Position numbers and translations under genes: made by a program. Positions 20,039 through 31,760 of a stretch of DNA of 64,000 nucleotides are shown one piece after another. The stretch comes from Haplomitrium mnioides. Lineage: Eukaryota > Marchantiophyta > Haplomitriopsida > Calobryales. A model generated the notes under the pieces. The model was not told where the DNA came from. It saw only the letters and a program-made list of their open reading frames with translations, and searched no databases. Position 1 is the stretch's first letter. Each line of letters opens with the position of its first letter. The stretch lies in NCBI GenBank assembly GCA_049999725.1, contig JBNGIS010020207.1, positions 56,434-120,433 on the forward strand, written 5' to 3'.

Positions 20039-22988
20039 GCAAAGCAACAAATTAAAGTTACCTTACAAGGTAAGAAATTTCTTTTGAGGTGTTTGACAAT
20101 GTTGGTGAAGAAGCCTAAATCAGTTCAGCATGTTAATTTAGTGGCGCAAGAAATGCATGTCTTTGCTATTTGGATCAAGCCTATCATGGATTTGAGTAAG
20201 GAGGAAGGAAACGTACGCCTACCTCAATGATAGATGATATTTTGAAAGAGTTTGCGAATGCATTTATGAAGGATTTGCCAAAGAAGTTGCCAAATAATCG
20301 AGGAATCCCTTTTCCAATTGAGTTGATATTGGGAAGTACTCTTTATAATGGACCTATATATCGGTTATCACCACAATAACTAGAGGAGCTTCAAAAGACA
20401 TTGATAGATCTTCTTGAGAAGGATTTCATTCAATATAGTACTTCGTCTTAGGGAGCTCCGGTATTCTATGTACCAAAGAAAGATGGTGGATTTTGTCTTT
20501 GTATAGATTATCGAGGACTAAACAATCAAACAATGAAAAATGTCTATTCTCTACCTCGTATTGATGATTTTCCAGATCAATTGAGTGGTGTGCAATTCTT
20601 TTCTAAGTTGGATCTTTGAAGTAGCTATTGGCAAATTCCTATCAAGCCAAGTGATGTACCAAAAACAACTTTTGAGTGGAAGGTTTTACATTTGGTCTTA
20701 CTAATGCTTCGACAATATTCATGGATCAAATGTGTCAAGTTTTTTTTATGGGTTATTGAATAAGTTAGTGTTGGTGTTTTTGGATGATATTCTTATCTTT
20801 AGTAAAATTGAAGTTGAACATCCTACTAATATCAAGGAAGTATTACAAAGACTATACAATTGGAAGTTTTATTGCAAGAAGTCTAAGTGTGAGCTTTGGA
20901 AGCAAGAGGTGATTTACCTATAGCACAAAGTGTCTGTGGATGGCATCAAGATGGAGGATAGCAAGTTCTTTTCAAAAATTCATCCATTACTATGTTCATA
21001 TTGCTGCATCGCTTACAAATTTGCTAGGTAGGGAGGCAAAGTTTCAGTGGACGACAAAGAGCAAAAGGCATTTCAACAACTAAAAGATCCAGTGTCTTTT
21101 TGTTCATTTCTACAGCCATATGGCCCAAAGACAAGTTATATAGTTGATTTTGATGCCTCTAATTTTGCTCTTGGGGCAGTGTTACAATAAGTGTTTCAAG
21201 ATGCACTCCATCCGATTGCTTTCATGTCACGTTGACTAAATGCGGTAGAGAGGAATTATTCTACAAGAGATAGAGAGCAGCTAACGATGGTTTATGCTAC
21301 CAAGGAAAGCAAGTACTTATGCGCATCGATCACAAGCCTTTGCTCCAATCAATTTATTTGGAAAATATGACAAGTTGTCATCATCAATGGGAAGATCAAC
21401 TACAACTTTTTGATATCAAATTGGAATACAAGTTAGGAAGGTTCCACACCATTTTTGATGCATTGTAACGGAGGCCAGATCATCGACTAAATATATTGGA
21501 GGTTGCAAATGTTAGCATATTACATCTTGATGAAGCAACCAATGATGGTTTTTGACAAAAGCTACTGGAAGATATCTTTTTCAATCTTATTAAGACACAT
21601 TTGGCGGTCAAAGATAGTGAGTTTCATAACTTTTCTATTTGGGATGCTATTCTCTATCAATAGTATCAAATATATGTTCCACATGATGATGCGCTTTCAA
21701 TGGCTCGTTTACAAGAAGCGCATAACATTCCAATCTCTCGACATCTTGGGGTAAACAAGACTATGGAGTTGCTTCAACGCACTTGGTGGTGGCTAAACCA
21801 AGCTCGAGATGTTTGTAGTTTTGTTCGTTCTTGTGAAAGTTGTCAGTGAAACAAGGCTTTAAATCAAAAACCAGCTGGCCTTCTTCAACTATTACTAATT
21901 CCTACTACTAGTTGGAAACATGTAGGTTTATTTCTTGTCACTTCGCTTCCAACCACGCCTTGTAGGTTTACAACCATTATGGTGTTTGTAGATAAGCTAA
22001 GCAAACAAATTCATCTAGCACTGATGGTGGATACGGTGGATGCTCCATGATTGGTAAAGATTTACTTTGATACAGTTTTCTATTATCATGGAATGCCAAA
22101 GGTATTAATATTTGATAGAGATCCACAATTTACTCGGAAGTTTTGGCGAACATTGCTCACACTTTTGGGTGCCAAACTATCTATGTCTACAGCTTATCAT
22201 CTTCAAATAGATGAGCAAATTGAACGCATAGTGCAAGATATGCTTTGAGCATTCATCACATGAGTTAGAATAGTTTCTTACCGGCTGTGGAGTTTGCATA
22301 CAACAACTCCAAACAAGCAAATACTGGATTTTCTACTTTCTTCATTAATTCAAACCAACATCCTCTTGTTCTCGATAGTTTGCTCACTACTTTTTCTTTC
22401 AATGTTCCAAGTCTTTCTACATTTTGTCTCATTTATCTTCCTCTTTGCAAAATGCACGAAACCATCTTCTTATTGCTCGAAATCGGCAAAAACAATATCC
22501 TGATAAACATCGTCTTGATTTCTCTTATGTTTTAGGTGACAAAGTTATGCTTTCTATTCACGATTTTCTTTTGTCTTTAGACACTCAAGTCCGCAAGTTA
22601 AATCCAGCTTGGATTGGTTATTTCTCAAATTCTCAAATTATTTCTCCCGTTGCGTACAAACTTGTTCTTCTCTTCCATTTAAAGATTCATCTAGTATTCC
22701 ATGTCTTCAAACTTAAACCTTTTGTTTCTAATCCTTCTTCTTTGCCAAACCATATACAAATTCCTCCTCTGGCTATTGTTTTTTATGATCATGAAGAATT
22801 TGAAGTGGACGGCATTTTAGCTAAACGAGTTATCAAGCGAGAATGGTATCGACAAGTTCAATACAAGGTTTTGTAGAAAGGCTATCCACTTTATGATGCT
22901 ACTTGAGAACCTTCTTCAGCTCTTGAGAATGCTCAAGAGGCAATTCAAATATTCGAAAGTTGTGGCAACGATGAGGACCTCACCGATT
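20039..22988 (+). pseudogene. B2 pol pseudogene: RT, RNase H, integrase, chromodomain
   Basis: RT spans about 20330-20990 with the catalytic F-L-D-D at 20777-20788. RNase H is at about 21050-21480. The integrase HHCC region is at about 21700-21860 (SCESCQ). In the core the first Asp position (family L-D-L-V/I-TSLP) reads L-F-L-V at about 21930, so a catalytic residue is lost; the second Asp (FDRDPQF) and the Glu (EQIERIVQ) remain. The chromodomain is at 22795-22990 (EFEVDGILAKRVIKRE...). There are many stops, among them one in QMEDSK near 20960 with a local deletion. Confidence 0.82.
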
Positions 22989-23003
22989 AGAAGACGAAGA
23001 TTA

Positions 23004-23373
23004 TGTAATAGTACAAGTATAAGGTTGTGCTATTTATAAGAAAATAGAGAGGAGTGAAGGAAGTGGTAGAGAGTCACTTTTAGAGTTGCGATAAGAATAC
23101 TTGTTTTCGAAGTCACTTTTAAGGTTGAAATTAGAATTAACTTGTAAACGAAGAAAGAGGTATGATACCCTCTTCTCCTGTATAAATAGAAAGGTTTTTT
23201 AGCCCACTCCTCATTCTCGAGTTCTTCTCGAATCACTTGGTTTCTTTGGTTGTTTGGCTTTTGCTTGTATTCTTGATCTTAGCTTGGACCTTGAGTTGCT
23301 TTTGGTTGAAAAGCTCTATTAGAGTTCACTACAAGTTCTTATTCATTTGGATTTGGTACTTGAGTTTTTTACA
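23004..23373 (+). repeat. B2 3' LTR (370 bp)
   Basis: It starts TGTAATAGTACAAGTATAAGG and ends TTTTTTACA. It aligns with the 5' LTR except for the additional U3 unit near 23092-23130. Confidence 0.88.
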
Positions 23374-26277
23374 TAAAAATTATTGTTATGTGAATAAAAA
23401 TCTATAAAAATGTTATGGTTTATTTGGTTACTCCAATTGGCCCGAAGAAAGTATTTTTGGTTTATTTGGTTCCTCCGGTTGGCTTGGAGAAAGTATTTTT
23501 GGTTAGTTTCGTTGTTGCAATTAAATTTTAAAGAAGTCAAAGTCAGCATCATGATTCTTATGGTGGCTCAAAGTAAAGAAACAAAAGTTTAAAGATTCTT
23601 CCAACTTTGCTTGCTGCTCAAGAACAAGCCTTGAAATTGTTACCAAGCTTTTTCATGGGATTTCTTGTATGCGTGCTTCTTCGAGCAAATTTTGTCATTG
23701 ATTGAGGTAAAGAAGAAGTTGCCCATGGGACAACTCTGGCCCCGCACATTTTTAACTAGTAAGAAAAACAGGTTTTAGGGTTTTAGCATCTTGTCGAAGC
23801 AATGGTTGCTCGAAGTTCGTGGAAGAAAAAAACAATGATTTAGGGGTTTAATGCTTTCTTGGACAGATTTGGAGTCGAGGAGAATTCATCTTCAGATTTC
23901 TGCATCAAGAGCAGCTCTTCATCGAACGCATTTTGTCAAGCAGCAAAAACCCAAGTTCCCTTTTATTCATTCTCGGGTGTTGTTTCTTGGTCTGTAGCGT
24001 CGAGCAGAGGTCAAGCTGCAGGAGAACATTCGAAGGCAACATCTAGGCGTTAAGATACGGTAGAGAAGCATTTTATCAAGAAGACTTTTTAGATATTTGT
24101 TGCTCGAAAATCGCAAACAAGCTGCGATTTTGAAGGAAGATTTAACTAGCAGCCCAAGCTGCTCTGGTTTTCGTAAAACAAAGGCTGCATAAGGCTTTGC
24201 AGATTTTTGCCAAGAAGGGCAAAGGATTTCTTGAATTTTGAGCAGAGATTGAGGAAGCATTTTGCCAAGGGAGAACTCGTCGAGCATATATTTTTCTTCG
24301 AGTAGTAGTCTGGATTGTTTTTGCAGAGGCGAATTGTCGAGAGACTACACCCTCATTTCAAGACGTTTTGTATCTCCTCTTTTTTGTTCTATGCTTTGTA
24401 TTTTCCGGTCTACACGATATAGCATCGAGGAAGAAGAGACTCGTTGAGCATTAGTTCTGCATTATAATGTTATCTCAAACAGAAAGAGAAGCCGATTATT
24501 TTGGAAAATACAGCAACTGTGGCATTGAACGTCCCTTGTGGTTTCCTGGAGCTAAGAGGGCACACGTGAGGATTTACTAGCATTGCTGGAGTAAAACAAT
24601 GAATTCATAAAAGAGGAAGCTTGTTGTGCACACACATGGGAATGCATTGAGGGTATTGGAAGGTCAAGGGTGAAATTGCATCAGTGACCACTTTCATTTT
24701 CATCTGGGAAGATCAGATTGTAGCTACCTATTTGGAGGTGCAGGTTAATGTTGAACTGGTTGAGATGAAGTTGAAACTTCGGAGCTCAACACGATGCATG
24801 TTTTATTTTTGCTAGAGAAGCATTTCTATGAAGCAAGAAAGGGTTCTAGTGAAGAGTGTTCTATTTTCTAGGCATAAGAATTGGTTCTGCTACCAAGAAA
24901 GGATTTCGTGAGCAGTAATTATTGACTTGCTGAAGTTTTGTAAGTAGCAAGGAGGTATTTCTTGAACAGCGGGTATTTCATGAGCTGCATAGGCATTTTG
25001 TGATCAGGAGATAACTTTCCAAACAGCGTCTGACTAGCAATGAGAAATACAGAGCCCTGCTCTGATACCTTTGTGAGGATATGGCAAAGCTATGAGAAGT
25101 ACACGATATCCAGAAGGGTTATGATCCTTTGAAGGAAAATTCACTAAGGATTTCATAAGGTAGTGACATCAAAAACCTCTATGGAGGGACAAGATTCTGC
25201 CAAGAAATGGGCTGATGTGAAGTAGAGTACTTTTTGGAAAATAAATAGATCTTGCCTGAAAAGAAAACTCAATTAAGGTCTTGTTAGGGAGAAAAACTTT
25301 GTATTTATGATCAACAAATTACAGAGCGGCTCACTCTGTTTTGCAATGAGACTTGCTAAGGAAATTGTTCTTAAGCAGCAAAGTGTCACCAAGGAAGAAA
25401 AGTTGTATGACTGCTTGCCTTGTTTGAGAGGTCGGTAGTGAAGGGACGTGATCTATAGTATGTTGGACCAGAAATTTCCATAGTGAATCTATGAACCAGA
25501 CTTGGACACGTGGAAGGTGAGGGACAAGAAAACCTGGTCCAACAAAGAAATCAAATCAAGGTTGAACCAGACCTTTTTGTTGAGTTGTACAAAGGTGGCT
25601 GTAAAAGTCACTAGATCACTCCATGGGCATAGGCATATATGGAAGCCAAGATTTTCGTTGAATTGAGATAGAAATTTGGAAATTTGCTTGTTGACAAACC
25701 AAAAATCAGATCTGGAAATTCATTGGTTGGAGATCAGAAGTGAATTTCAGATCTAAAAAATTGCACTATTCTAGTTGAAAGATACCATAACTATAGAGCT
25801 AGACTTGAGTTAAGCACAAAGAAAAAAATTGAAAATTGGTCAACTGTGCTCATGGGAAGACCAAAAGTGCTTTGTTTTAGTTGGATTTCAATTCTAATCC
25901 TAGGTTGAGAACTTTGACCAGTCAACTTTGGTTTGAAAGAGGAGTGTTCCATGTTAAGAGAAAAATAGCAAGTACTTTCGTGTCGATTTGTGCATGCCAT
26001 GCAGCTTGTGGAGAAATGGCTGAGTGATAATACCGTAATCTGCAATTTGTTTGGGAGTTTCATTGTTGAGGGGGAGATTGACAAATTGTTAGAGCTTCAG
26101 TTGATTGAAGATCAACATATAGCCAATGAGCGGGAGATTGTAATATGGGTTGACTCGAAGTGGCACATAATTTCGGCCTACAGTAAGAACAATTGATCAG
26201 CTCATAAGTGACCATATGTCTGAAAAAAAGAGGAAACTCTTTCGAGAAATCACGTAAATTCCTCTTTATCATGGGAT
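23374..26277. other. Unassigned DNA and D1 leader
   Basis: 23590-25060 is a vocabulary of short degenerate phrases (GAGCAG, TTTCTTGA, TTTGCCAAG) with no coding signal. At 25059-25070 the minus strand reads AGGTATCAGAGC, followed after two bases by CCTCACA..., which could be a primer-binding site and LTR end of an undetermined minus-strand element, but I could not find a second LTR. 25730-26277 matches the segment before the D2 gag (42085-42600) and is therefore D-family leader or LTR. Confidence 0.4.
23417..23522. repeat. 42-bp tandem repeat, about 2.5 copies
   Basis: Units start at 23417, 23459 and 23501, each with GGTT.(A/G)TTT(G/C)G and ending in GAAAGTATTTTT. Confidence 0.8.
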
Positions 26278-27325
26278 ATGGATACGATATATAGAGCTAC
26301 AAAAGACCCAAGAAGATTCTCTGGTGCAGTGGGCACTATTGGATTGGATGATTTCATCCATGAGTTTGACATGTGGTGTGATCTACAAACACTACGGAAT
26401 ACCACTTTTTTTTACATATTTCATGGTATGGAATGGTTTTTTTTAGCACTTGAAAGAGCCACCAATGGATGACTATCATGAATTTCAACAAGCCTATTTG
26501 ACTGAGATTGAAGTTTGAATCTCTATCACCTATGGTAGAATGGTGAGTACCTATTACTTTGCTACCCATATTGCATCTTCTCGTGGCACTAGTCATAGTA
26601 TTGGTGCTTTAGGGATATGAGGTGCCTTTAGTACACTCGTTTCAATCAATGCAACAAAGAATAAAGGCATTCTAGTGTTTAGCCATGTGGTAGAAATTTT
26701 TGAGTTGTTGAGACAGAACTATCATGGAGTGAGGACTGACAGGTTGAAGAGTTTTCAAGAGTTCTAGTACAAGCGTGGAGAGAGTTTGAGAAAAGCATAC
26801 ATAAAGATGAGAAAGCTCATCAATGTCACAAAAAGAGTGATAAATGACCAAGTCGTCCAATTTTAGTATGCCATTATTGATAGAGATTTAAGGAGAAGAG
26901 TGAGGGATGCCACTCTTCTCACGGATTTTGATCCTTGTTTAGTCATTGTTACCACATTATCACGGCATATTAAACTCAATCTTGTAAATGAGAGAGTAGT
27001 CACTATTGGTTTTCAAAAAGAAATGTCAAAATTTGCATCTCCATCTACATTAGTTCCACATCACATTCTGTTCAACAGAAGAATCAAAAGGTCGGATGGC
27101 AGTTCAGTGGACAATCTAATGGATATGAAGCATTGCCTTCTTATGCTCACCAGTAGTCAAGTTTTTCGACTTGTGAGAAGATCACCTACATAAGCAGTGC
27201 TGAGAGTCAAAAAAAGCCAATAACATCATATTCAGGAGAAGCACGTGCTACCAACTAGTGATAATGTGACCATTGCGGAGTTATGAGTCACAACAAAGAT
27301 AAATGCTTTTCTCTTCTCCTAGAAC
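26278..27325 (+). pseudogene. D1 gag pseudogene with CCHC knuckle
   Basis: The chosen start is ATG 26278 (MDTIYRATKDPRRFSG), followed by LDDFIHEFDMW and LQTLRN. Frame changes near 26420 and 26520 and several stops break it; blocks readable beyond are EIFELLRQNYHGV (26694 on), SLRKAYIKMRKLI and YAIIDRDLRRRVRDATLLTDF. A CX2CX4HX4C knuckle (CDHC...H...C) is intact at 27265-27306. Gag would form the particle and bind RNA. The same blocks recur in D2, which supports the reading frames. Confidence 0.75.
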
Positions 27326-28560
27326 TATGACAAGGAGGAGCTCACACAAGTGAGCAAGACAAAGGCATGAGAGGTGGTCATGACCAAGGAGCAACACTAG
27401 TTGAAAGAGATGGAGTAGGTGGTCTAGCCTATTGTAGTTCTAAATGATGTTAGAATTGTAGAGTTAAAGCAAAAATTAGATGTCATGACTACAACTCAGG
27501 CCAGACCTAATTATGGGGCTAAAGCCTCTACATCTTATAGAGATGATAGAGGTTTGGTTGGAATGAGATTTATATGTAGAATAACCACATTAATGTATTT
27601 GCAGTTGTAACAAGAGCGACAAGAAATGCTCTTGAACCTAGAGGAGCAATAGTAGAGTCAGACCTTTAGAGGGAGGATGCTCATCGACAGGTAAAGCTTC
27701 CACAATTGTTTTAGTTGACAAATTTGATGAGGATCACTTTCATGCACCCAACTCAAGCTTCCAAGAATATGGAGAAATCAGTTGAAGTGGAGGAGAGTGC
27801 GTCTTCAGCTATGAATATAGCCAAGTTAGTGGTACATAAGCCATTGCTTTTTGCCATAGATTTGTTAACAAGAGGGGTTATACCAATTTGAAGTATTCAA
27901 GTTGGCATCCATATTATATAGAGAGATTTATGGTGTTATTTCTAATATGAAGGTGAGATCTATGAGTGGAGCAGCTAATGCAAGTGCCTTTACATCTAGA
28001 GGTGAGACATGCCATGCTAGTGCAACTAGGTTGATGGAGTTATCAACCCAACCTACATTTGAGAGGACCAAATTTAGACCCAATGTGGTGTTCTTCGACA
28101 ATCAGAGTGGTATTTTCCAACTAGTTGGAGTTTCAAATGTGGTGTACAAGCCAACAAGAGCATTGCTAGATACAAGTGCTCAATTTTTGATGTTAGACAA
28201 GTCAACAATGCAAGGATTGATACTAAAAGATGTGGAGATTTTCCATTTCCTAATCCAGACTTCATTGGGAGAACCATCACCCACACAATACACCACATGT
28301 AGAGAGATTGAATTTAGAGCGCAAGTTGATTATCCCACAGATTTCTCCATGATGCACACTTGGACTATAATCACAAGGTTGAGTCTTATGATGTCATAGT
28401 AGGGTGTGCAATATTGTATCGAATGGGGTTTATGATTGAATTTTGGGATGAGTCTATGTCTTATCGGCTTGGATGGCAATATGGAGAGGCAAAATTGAGT
28501 TGGTTGCATGTTAAACTCACTAGATCAGTTGGGGGGTTACTAGCATAGCCTATTGTTTTG
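27326..28560 (+). pseudogene. D1 protease region pseudogene
   Basis: 27326-27900 is a poorly readable linker, alignable with D2 (53340-54325). At 27902-28399 an open stretch contains ALLDTSAQFLML, the position of the aspartic protease D-T/S-G-A; here the Gly is missing or replaced (D-T-S-A). The next open stretch (28360-28548) keeps YDVIVGCAILYRMGF, the usual second half of retroviral-type proteases (I-V-G followed by hydrophobics), after a frame change. Confidence 0.65.
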
Positions 28561-29333
28561 GCAACATTTTGTGTTATGATCATTGATTTTTCTGATTTGT
28601 TGGACGAGAATGTACATGCAACCAAGATTCCTTCTATTGTTGAGGTATCTACAATGTACGAGAGGTCATAGTCATTACCAAGTAAGATTATTCACTCTAG
28701 TAAAACTAAGGAGAGGTTGTAGCGATTTAGAGCAGTCAAATTGGTTGATTATGGTTGGAAAGATACATTTGAATTATCTCCTATATTAGATGTTTCTATC
28801 ATACATGGATTTGTCAATCTTTCTCCACTAGACACATTGCCAATTTCATGACAATATCTGATTGATGACTCTTTTTATTGGAATTATTTGGTAGAATCAA
28901 TACAATATACATGTTGTGCTATAAATAAGGATCCAGCCTATCGATATTTGTATGTAGAAAAGAGAGAGATCGACATGAGAATCTCATTGCGGCATATAGC
29001 GTTGATGGTTGAGCAATATCCACAATTTTTTCAGCTAGTGGAGTATGAGGTTATTTGCATGCATTGCCGATCGATATTCTATAGTTAGGGACTGACCACT
29101 TAGTTAGAGTTGGTCTGATTGATTTATTGATTGGTGGTTAGCTATGTCAGGGCCAATCAAGGGGTGGTTTAGGCTAAGGATTGCAAGATACTTGCTCAAA
29201 TTGTTTTGGGAAATGTTGAGGATCATATGTTACTTTCAACTCTATCAAGTACCATCTCTTGTGTATATCTTAGAGAATGTGCCTATTTTTGGAGATAATC
29301 ACCAACACCTTGTGGATAGTGTTTATTGGTGCA
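28561..29333 (+). pseudogene. D1 pol linker, decayed
   Basis: Short open pieces with many stops lie in the plus-strand pol direction between protease and RT. I do not recognise a domain. It probably belongs to D1 because codon-like patterns continue, but this is weak. Confidence 0.35.
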
Positions 29334-30435
29334 GCTTCCTTGGAGTATTTTGAATCAAACTGTGTGGATTCTGTATCAAACCCATAGGGACAAGAAGGTG
29401 TTGGGCTGTTATCTTTTGTTTTCTTGCAGTTCCAGCTTCTTTCAAGGGAAAGCTAAACAAAGACCCATATTAGTGCCTTCTCAACACCTCTCTCTTTGCC
29501 TCCTCTCACTCTCACACCCATGGAATCTTTACAAGCCAGACACTACAAAGGCTTAGACTTCCTGCCTCCTGCCTTTCAACATCTGCAAGCAAATACTATG
29601 CATCAACTCTATGAGGAACAACAACATTACTATTAAGATAAATCAGAAATTTAAGCCCCTAGCAGCAATCCCAGATTCTCATAGGGTAGAACCTTTGAAA
29701 ATCCAGTTGATTCTATCAAGTATGCACTCATATCCAACTCTCTAGATAGGTATAAACTCTCAATCCAGAGAAGCCCATGCTTTTTGTTGTCTACTATATA
29801 TGTACTCCATGAATTAGCTGAGATCACTGCTCAAGTCCCCACTCAAAGTACTCCCCTAACATGGCAGCCATTTGTTGGAGCCTATCACTCACCCCAACTC
29901 AATTTCTACACACCCTTTCCTTTTCTAGTATCATAGGAAATACTAATGACTTAACACCCTTGATTCCTCACTCATAATTGAGACATTCAATCCCAAAATG
30001 ACATAGCCATGCAATCTTGGCAAAGGGCTCTCTTTGCCATGCTATTCTGCATTCCATCTTCAAAGCACAAGCAAAAGCAAAAGAGAGTAGAGAATGATAC
30101 GAGGCAAACCTCCTTTTACCACCCTCTCCACTCTTCATAGTTCCCTATAAGAACATATTCTAACTAATCCTATCACTAATTAAAACTTTAATAAATCTCT
30201 ACTACTAATGAATAATCAATTAGCACTAAACCTACTTGGTTTAATACTTTGGTAGTGCCTCAAGCTCATGGCTTAAGAAGCTCAATCAAGCCAAGTGATA
30301 ACACCACACTACTTCTAGAAGATTATTCAATACAATTAGAAGAGTTTCTAAACATAAATCCTACTAACGTCCTTAACCATGTCTCCACATTTATCAAGCG
30401 TGCTCATAGATTGGACTTGCACTATTATTAGATGT
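29334..30435. other. Unidentified insertion inside D1
   Basis: The base composition and texture change: C-rich pyrimidine runs (CCTCTCACTCTCACACCC near 29502) and less decay-like sequence. A 38-codon open frame starts at ATG 29519 (MESLQARHYKGL) but resembles nothing I know. I found no terminal repeats or target duplication, and the borders are estimates. It may be a transposed host fragment or a solo LTR of another family. Confidence 0.35.
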
Positions 30436-31760
30436 AGCACAAGCAATGTCAAGAGCACACTCACATTTAAGTGTTGAAGAAGGCTTTTGACATGGCTATT
30501 TGGTCATCAGACTTCATTGTAGATGACATTTTGGATTCTTTACGTTGTGCTTAGAGGCACATAAGTTTTTGCATGGTTATTCAAGTTGTTCTTCTTTTAG
30601 CATGAAGGATTTGGGGAATTTGAGAGGACTAGGCATTTGGATTGAGTTGGCCAGTGATGCATTTATTTTTCAACATTTATATTGTTATAGTATAGTAGAG
30701 AGAAGTTCGATACAAATCAAGATACTAGATTTGTTGGAGGCTAGATTGGTGGAGGTGTCATATGGGGAATATGCATCTGCCATGGTTATACCAGCCAAGA
30801 AGAATGCTCATGTGAACTACATTGACATGAGTATATGTGGTGATTATTGTCTTATCAGTAAGGACACCAAATCTAATAGGTATATCATGCCTACACCAGA
30901 GGAGATATTTGATTCAATTGAGTATTGAAGGATTTGAAGGGAGGGTATCATTAGTTGCCATTGAGGCAAGAGGACATGCCCAAAACATCATTTTGGGGTA
31001 TTGATGCACATGGCAAAGATCGATTGTATTAGTGGCTAATCTCACCATTTGGGTTGAAGAACCTACCAACTCATTTCTAGAGAGTAAAGCTGCATCCAAG
31101 CAAGTGCAAGTTCTTTGCACAACCATATTGAACATCTAGGGTACGTTATCTATCTAAGAGTGCTGGGTGTGCAATAGACCAAGGTGAGTGCCATTGCTAA
31201 AATTCTGCAACTCATTAACGTGAGTAAATTCTATGCATTTTTGGGATTGGCTTGTGAAAGATTTCAACCAAATTGCAAAACCCTTGACCATGCTAACAAA
31301 GCTGGTTCAAGAATAGATTTGAAGTGAAGACCATGAGAGGGCATTCTAAGAGTTGAAAGGTAGATTTACTTCAACACCTATTCTAATGAGGCCTCTTGCA
31401 AAAAAATTGTTTCAACTCTACAATGAATGGAGTAAAGCAAGGTTGGGAGCAGTGTTAGCCCAAAAAGATGATAAGAGAGAAGAGTTTTTTGTAGCATTTA
31501 CAAGCATTTCAAATAATTCAATTGAGGCTAAATATAATTTATATGAGGGAGAGTCTTTGGCAGTAGTATGGGCTATAGTACACTTTGGTTGTTCATATTC
31601 CATCAACCATTTGAGGGGTTGATGATTTGTTACCAAAGTAAACAAAGTACCAAACAAATAAAAATTCACAAGAAAACTTGTGAGGTGAGCATTGTTGTTG
31701 TAGGAATACAACTTCTAGGTGGTTCATAGACTTAATATGACCAACTTGGATCCAGATAGA
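30436..31760 (+). pseudogene. D1 reverse transcriptase-RNase H pseudogene
   Basis: RT is readable from about 30700: KILDLLEARLVEVS, EYASAMVIPAKK, CGDYCLISK and YIMPTPEEIFDSI. At about 31078 the frame jumps from FGLKNLPTHF to KLHPSKCKFF, so roughly 60 codons with the catalytic YxDD are absent. The RT tail (HIEHLGYVIY and FLGLA) follows. RNase H is at 31353-31740 (LGAVLAQKDD, YNLYEGESLAVVWAIVHF), interrupted by a 68-bp segment in reverse orientation (31593-31660), after which the plus-strand frame resumes with RKLVR and EYNF. Confidence 0.75.

Larger units (their letters stand above)
18645..23373 (+). mobile_element. B2: chromovirus-type Ty3/gypsy element, inactive
   Basis: It is a full-length layout: 5' LTR, perfect primer-binding site, gag, protease, RT, RNase H, integrase, chromodomain, 3' LTR. 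The flanking pentamers are CAAAG (18640-18644) and TAAAA (23374-23378), which differ by one C-to-T and one G-to-A change and may be a decayed target duplication. Gag-protease has the longest open stretch of the family (222 codons, 19370-20038). Pol has many stops and a lost integrase Asp. Confidence 0.88.

Noticed and set aside
23967-24287. Minus-strand 106-codon frame rich in Leu, Ser and Lys, possible gag
   Set aside because: No gag block, knuckle or relation to other elements of the window could be seen.
30545-30928. Host gene exon (127 codons open)
   Set aside because: It contains RT blocks (PAKK, CGDY, MPTPEEIFD) of element D1.
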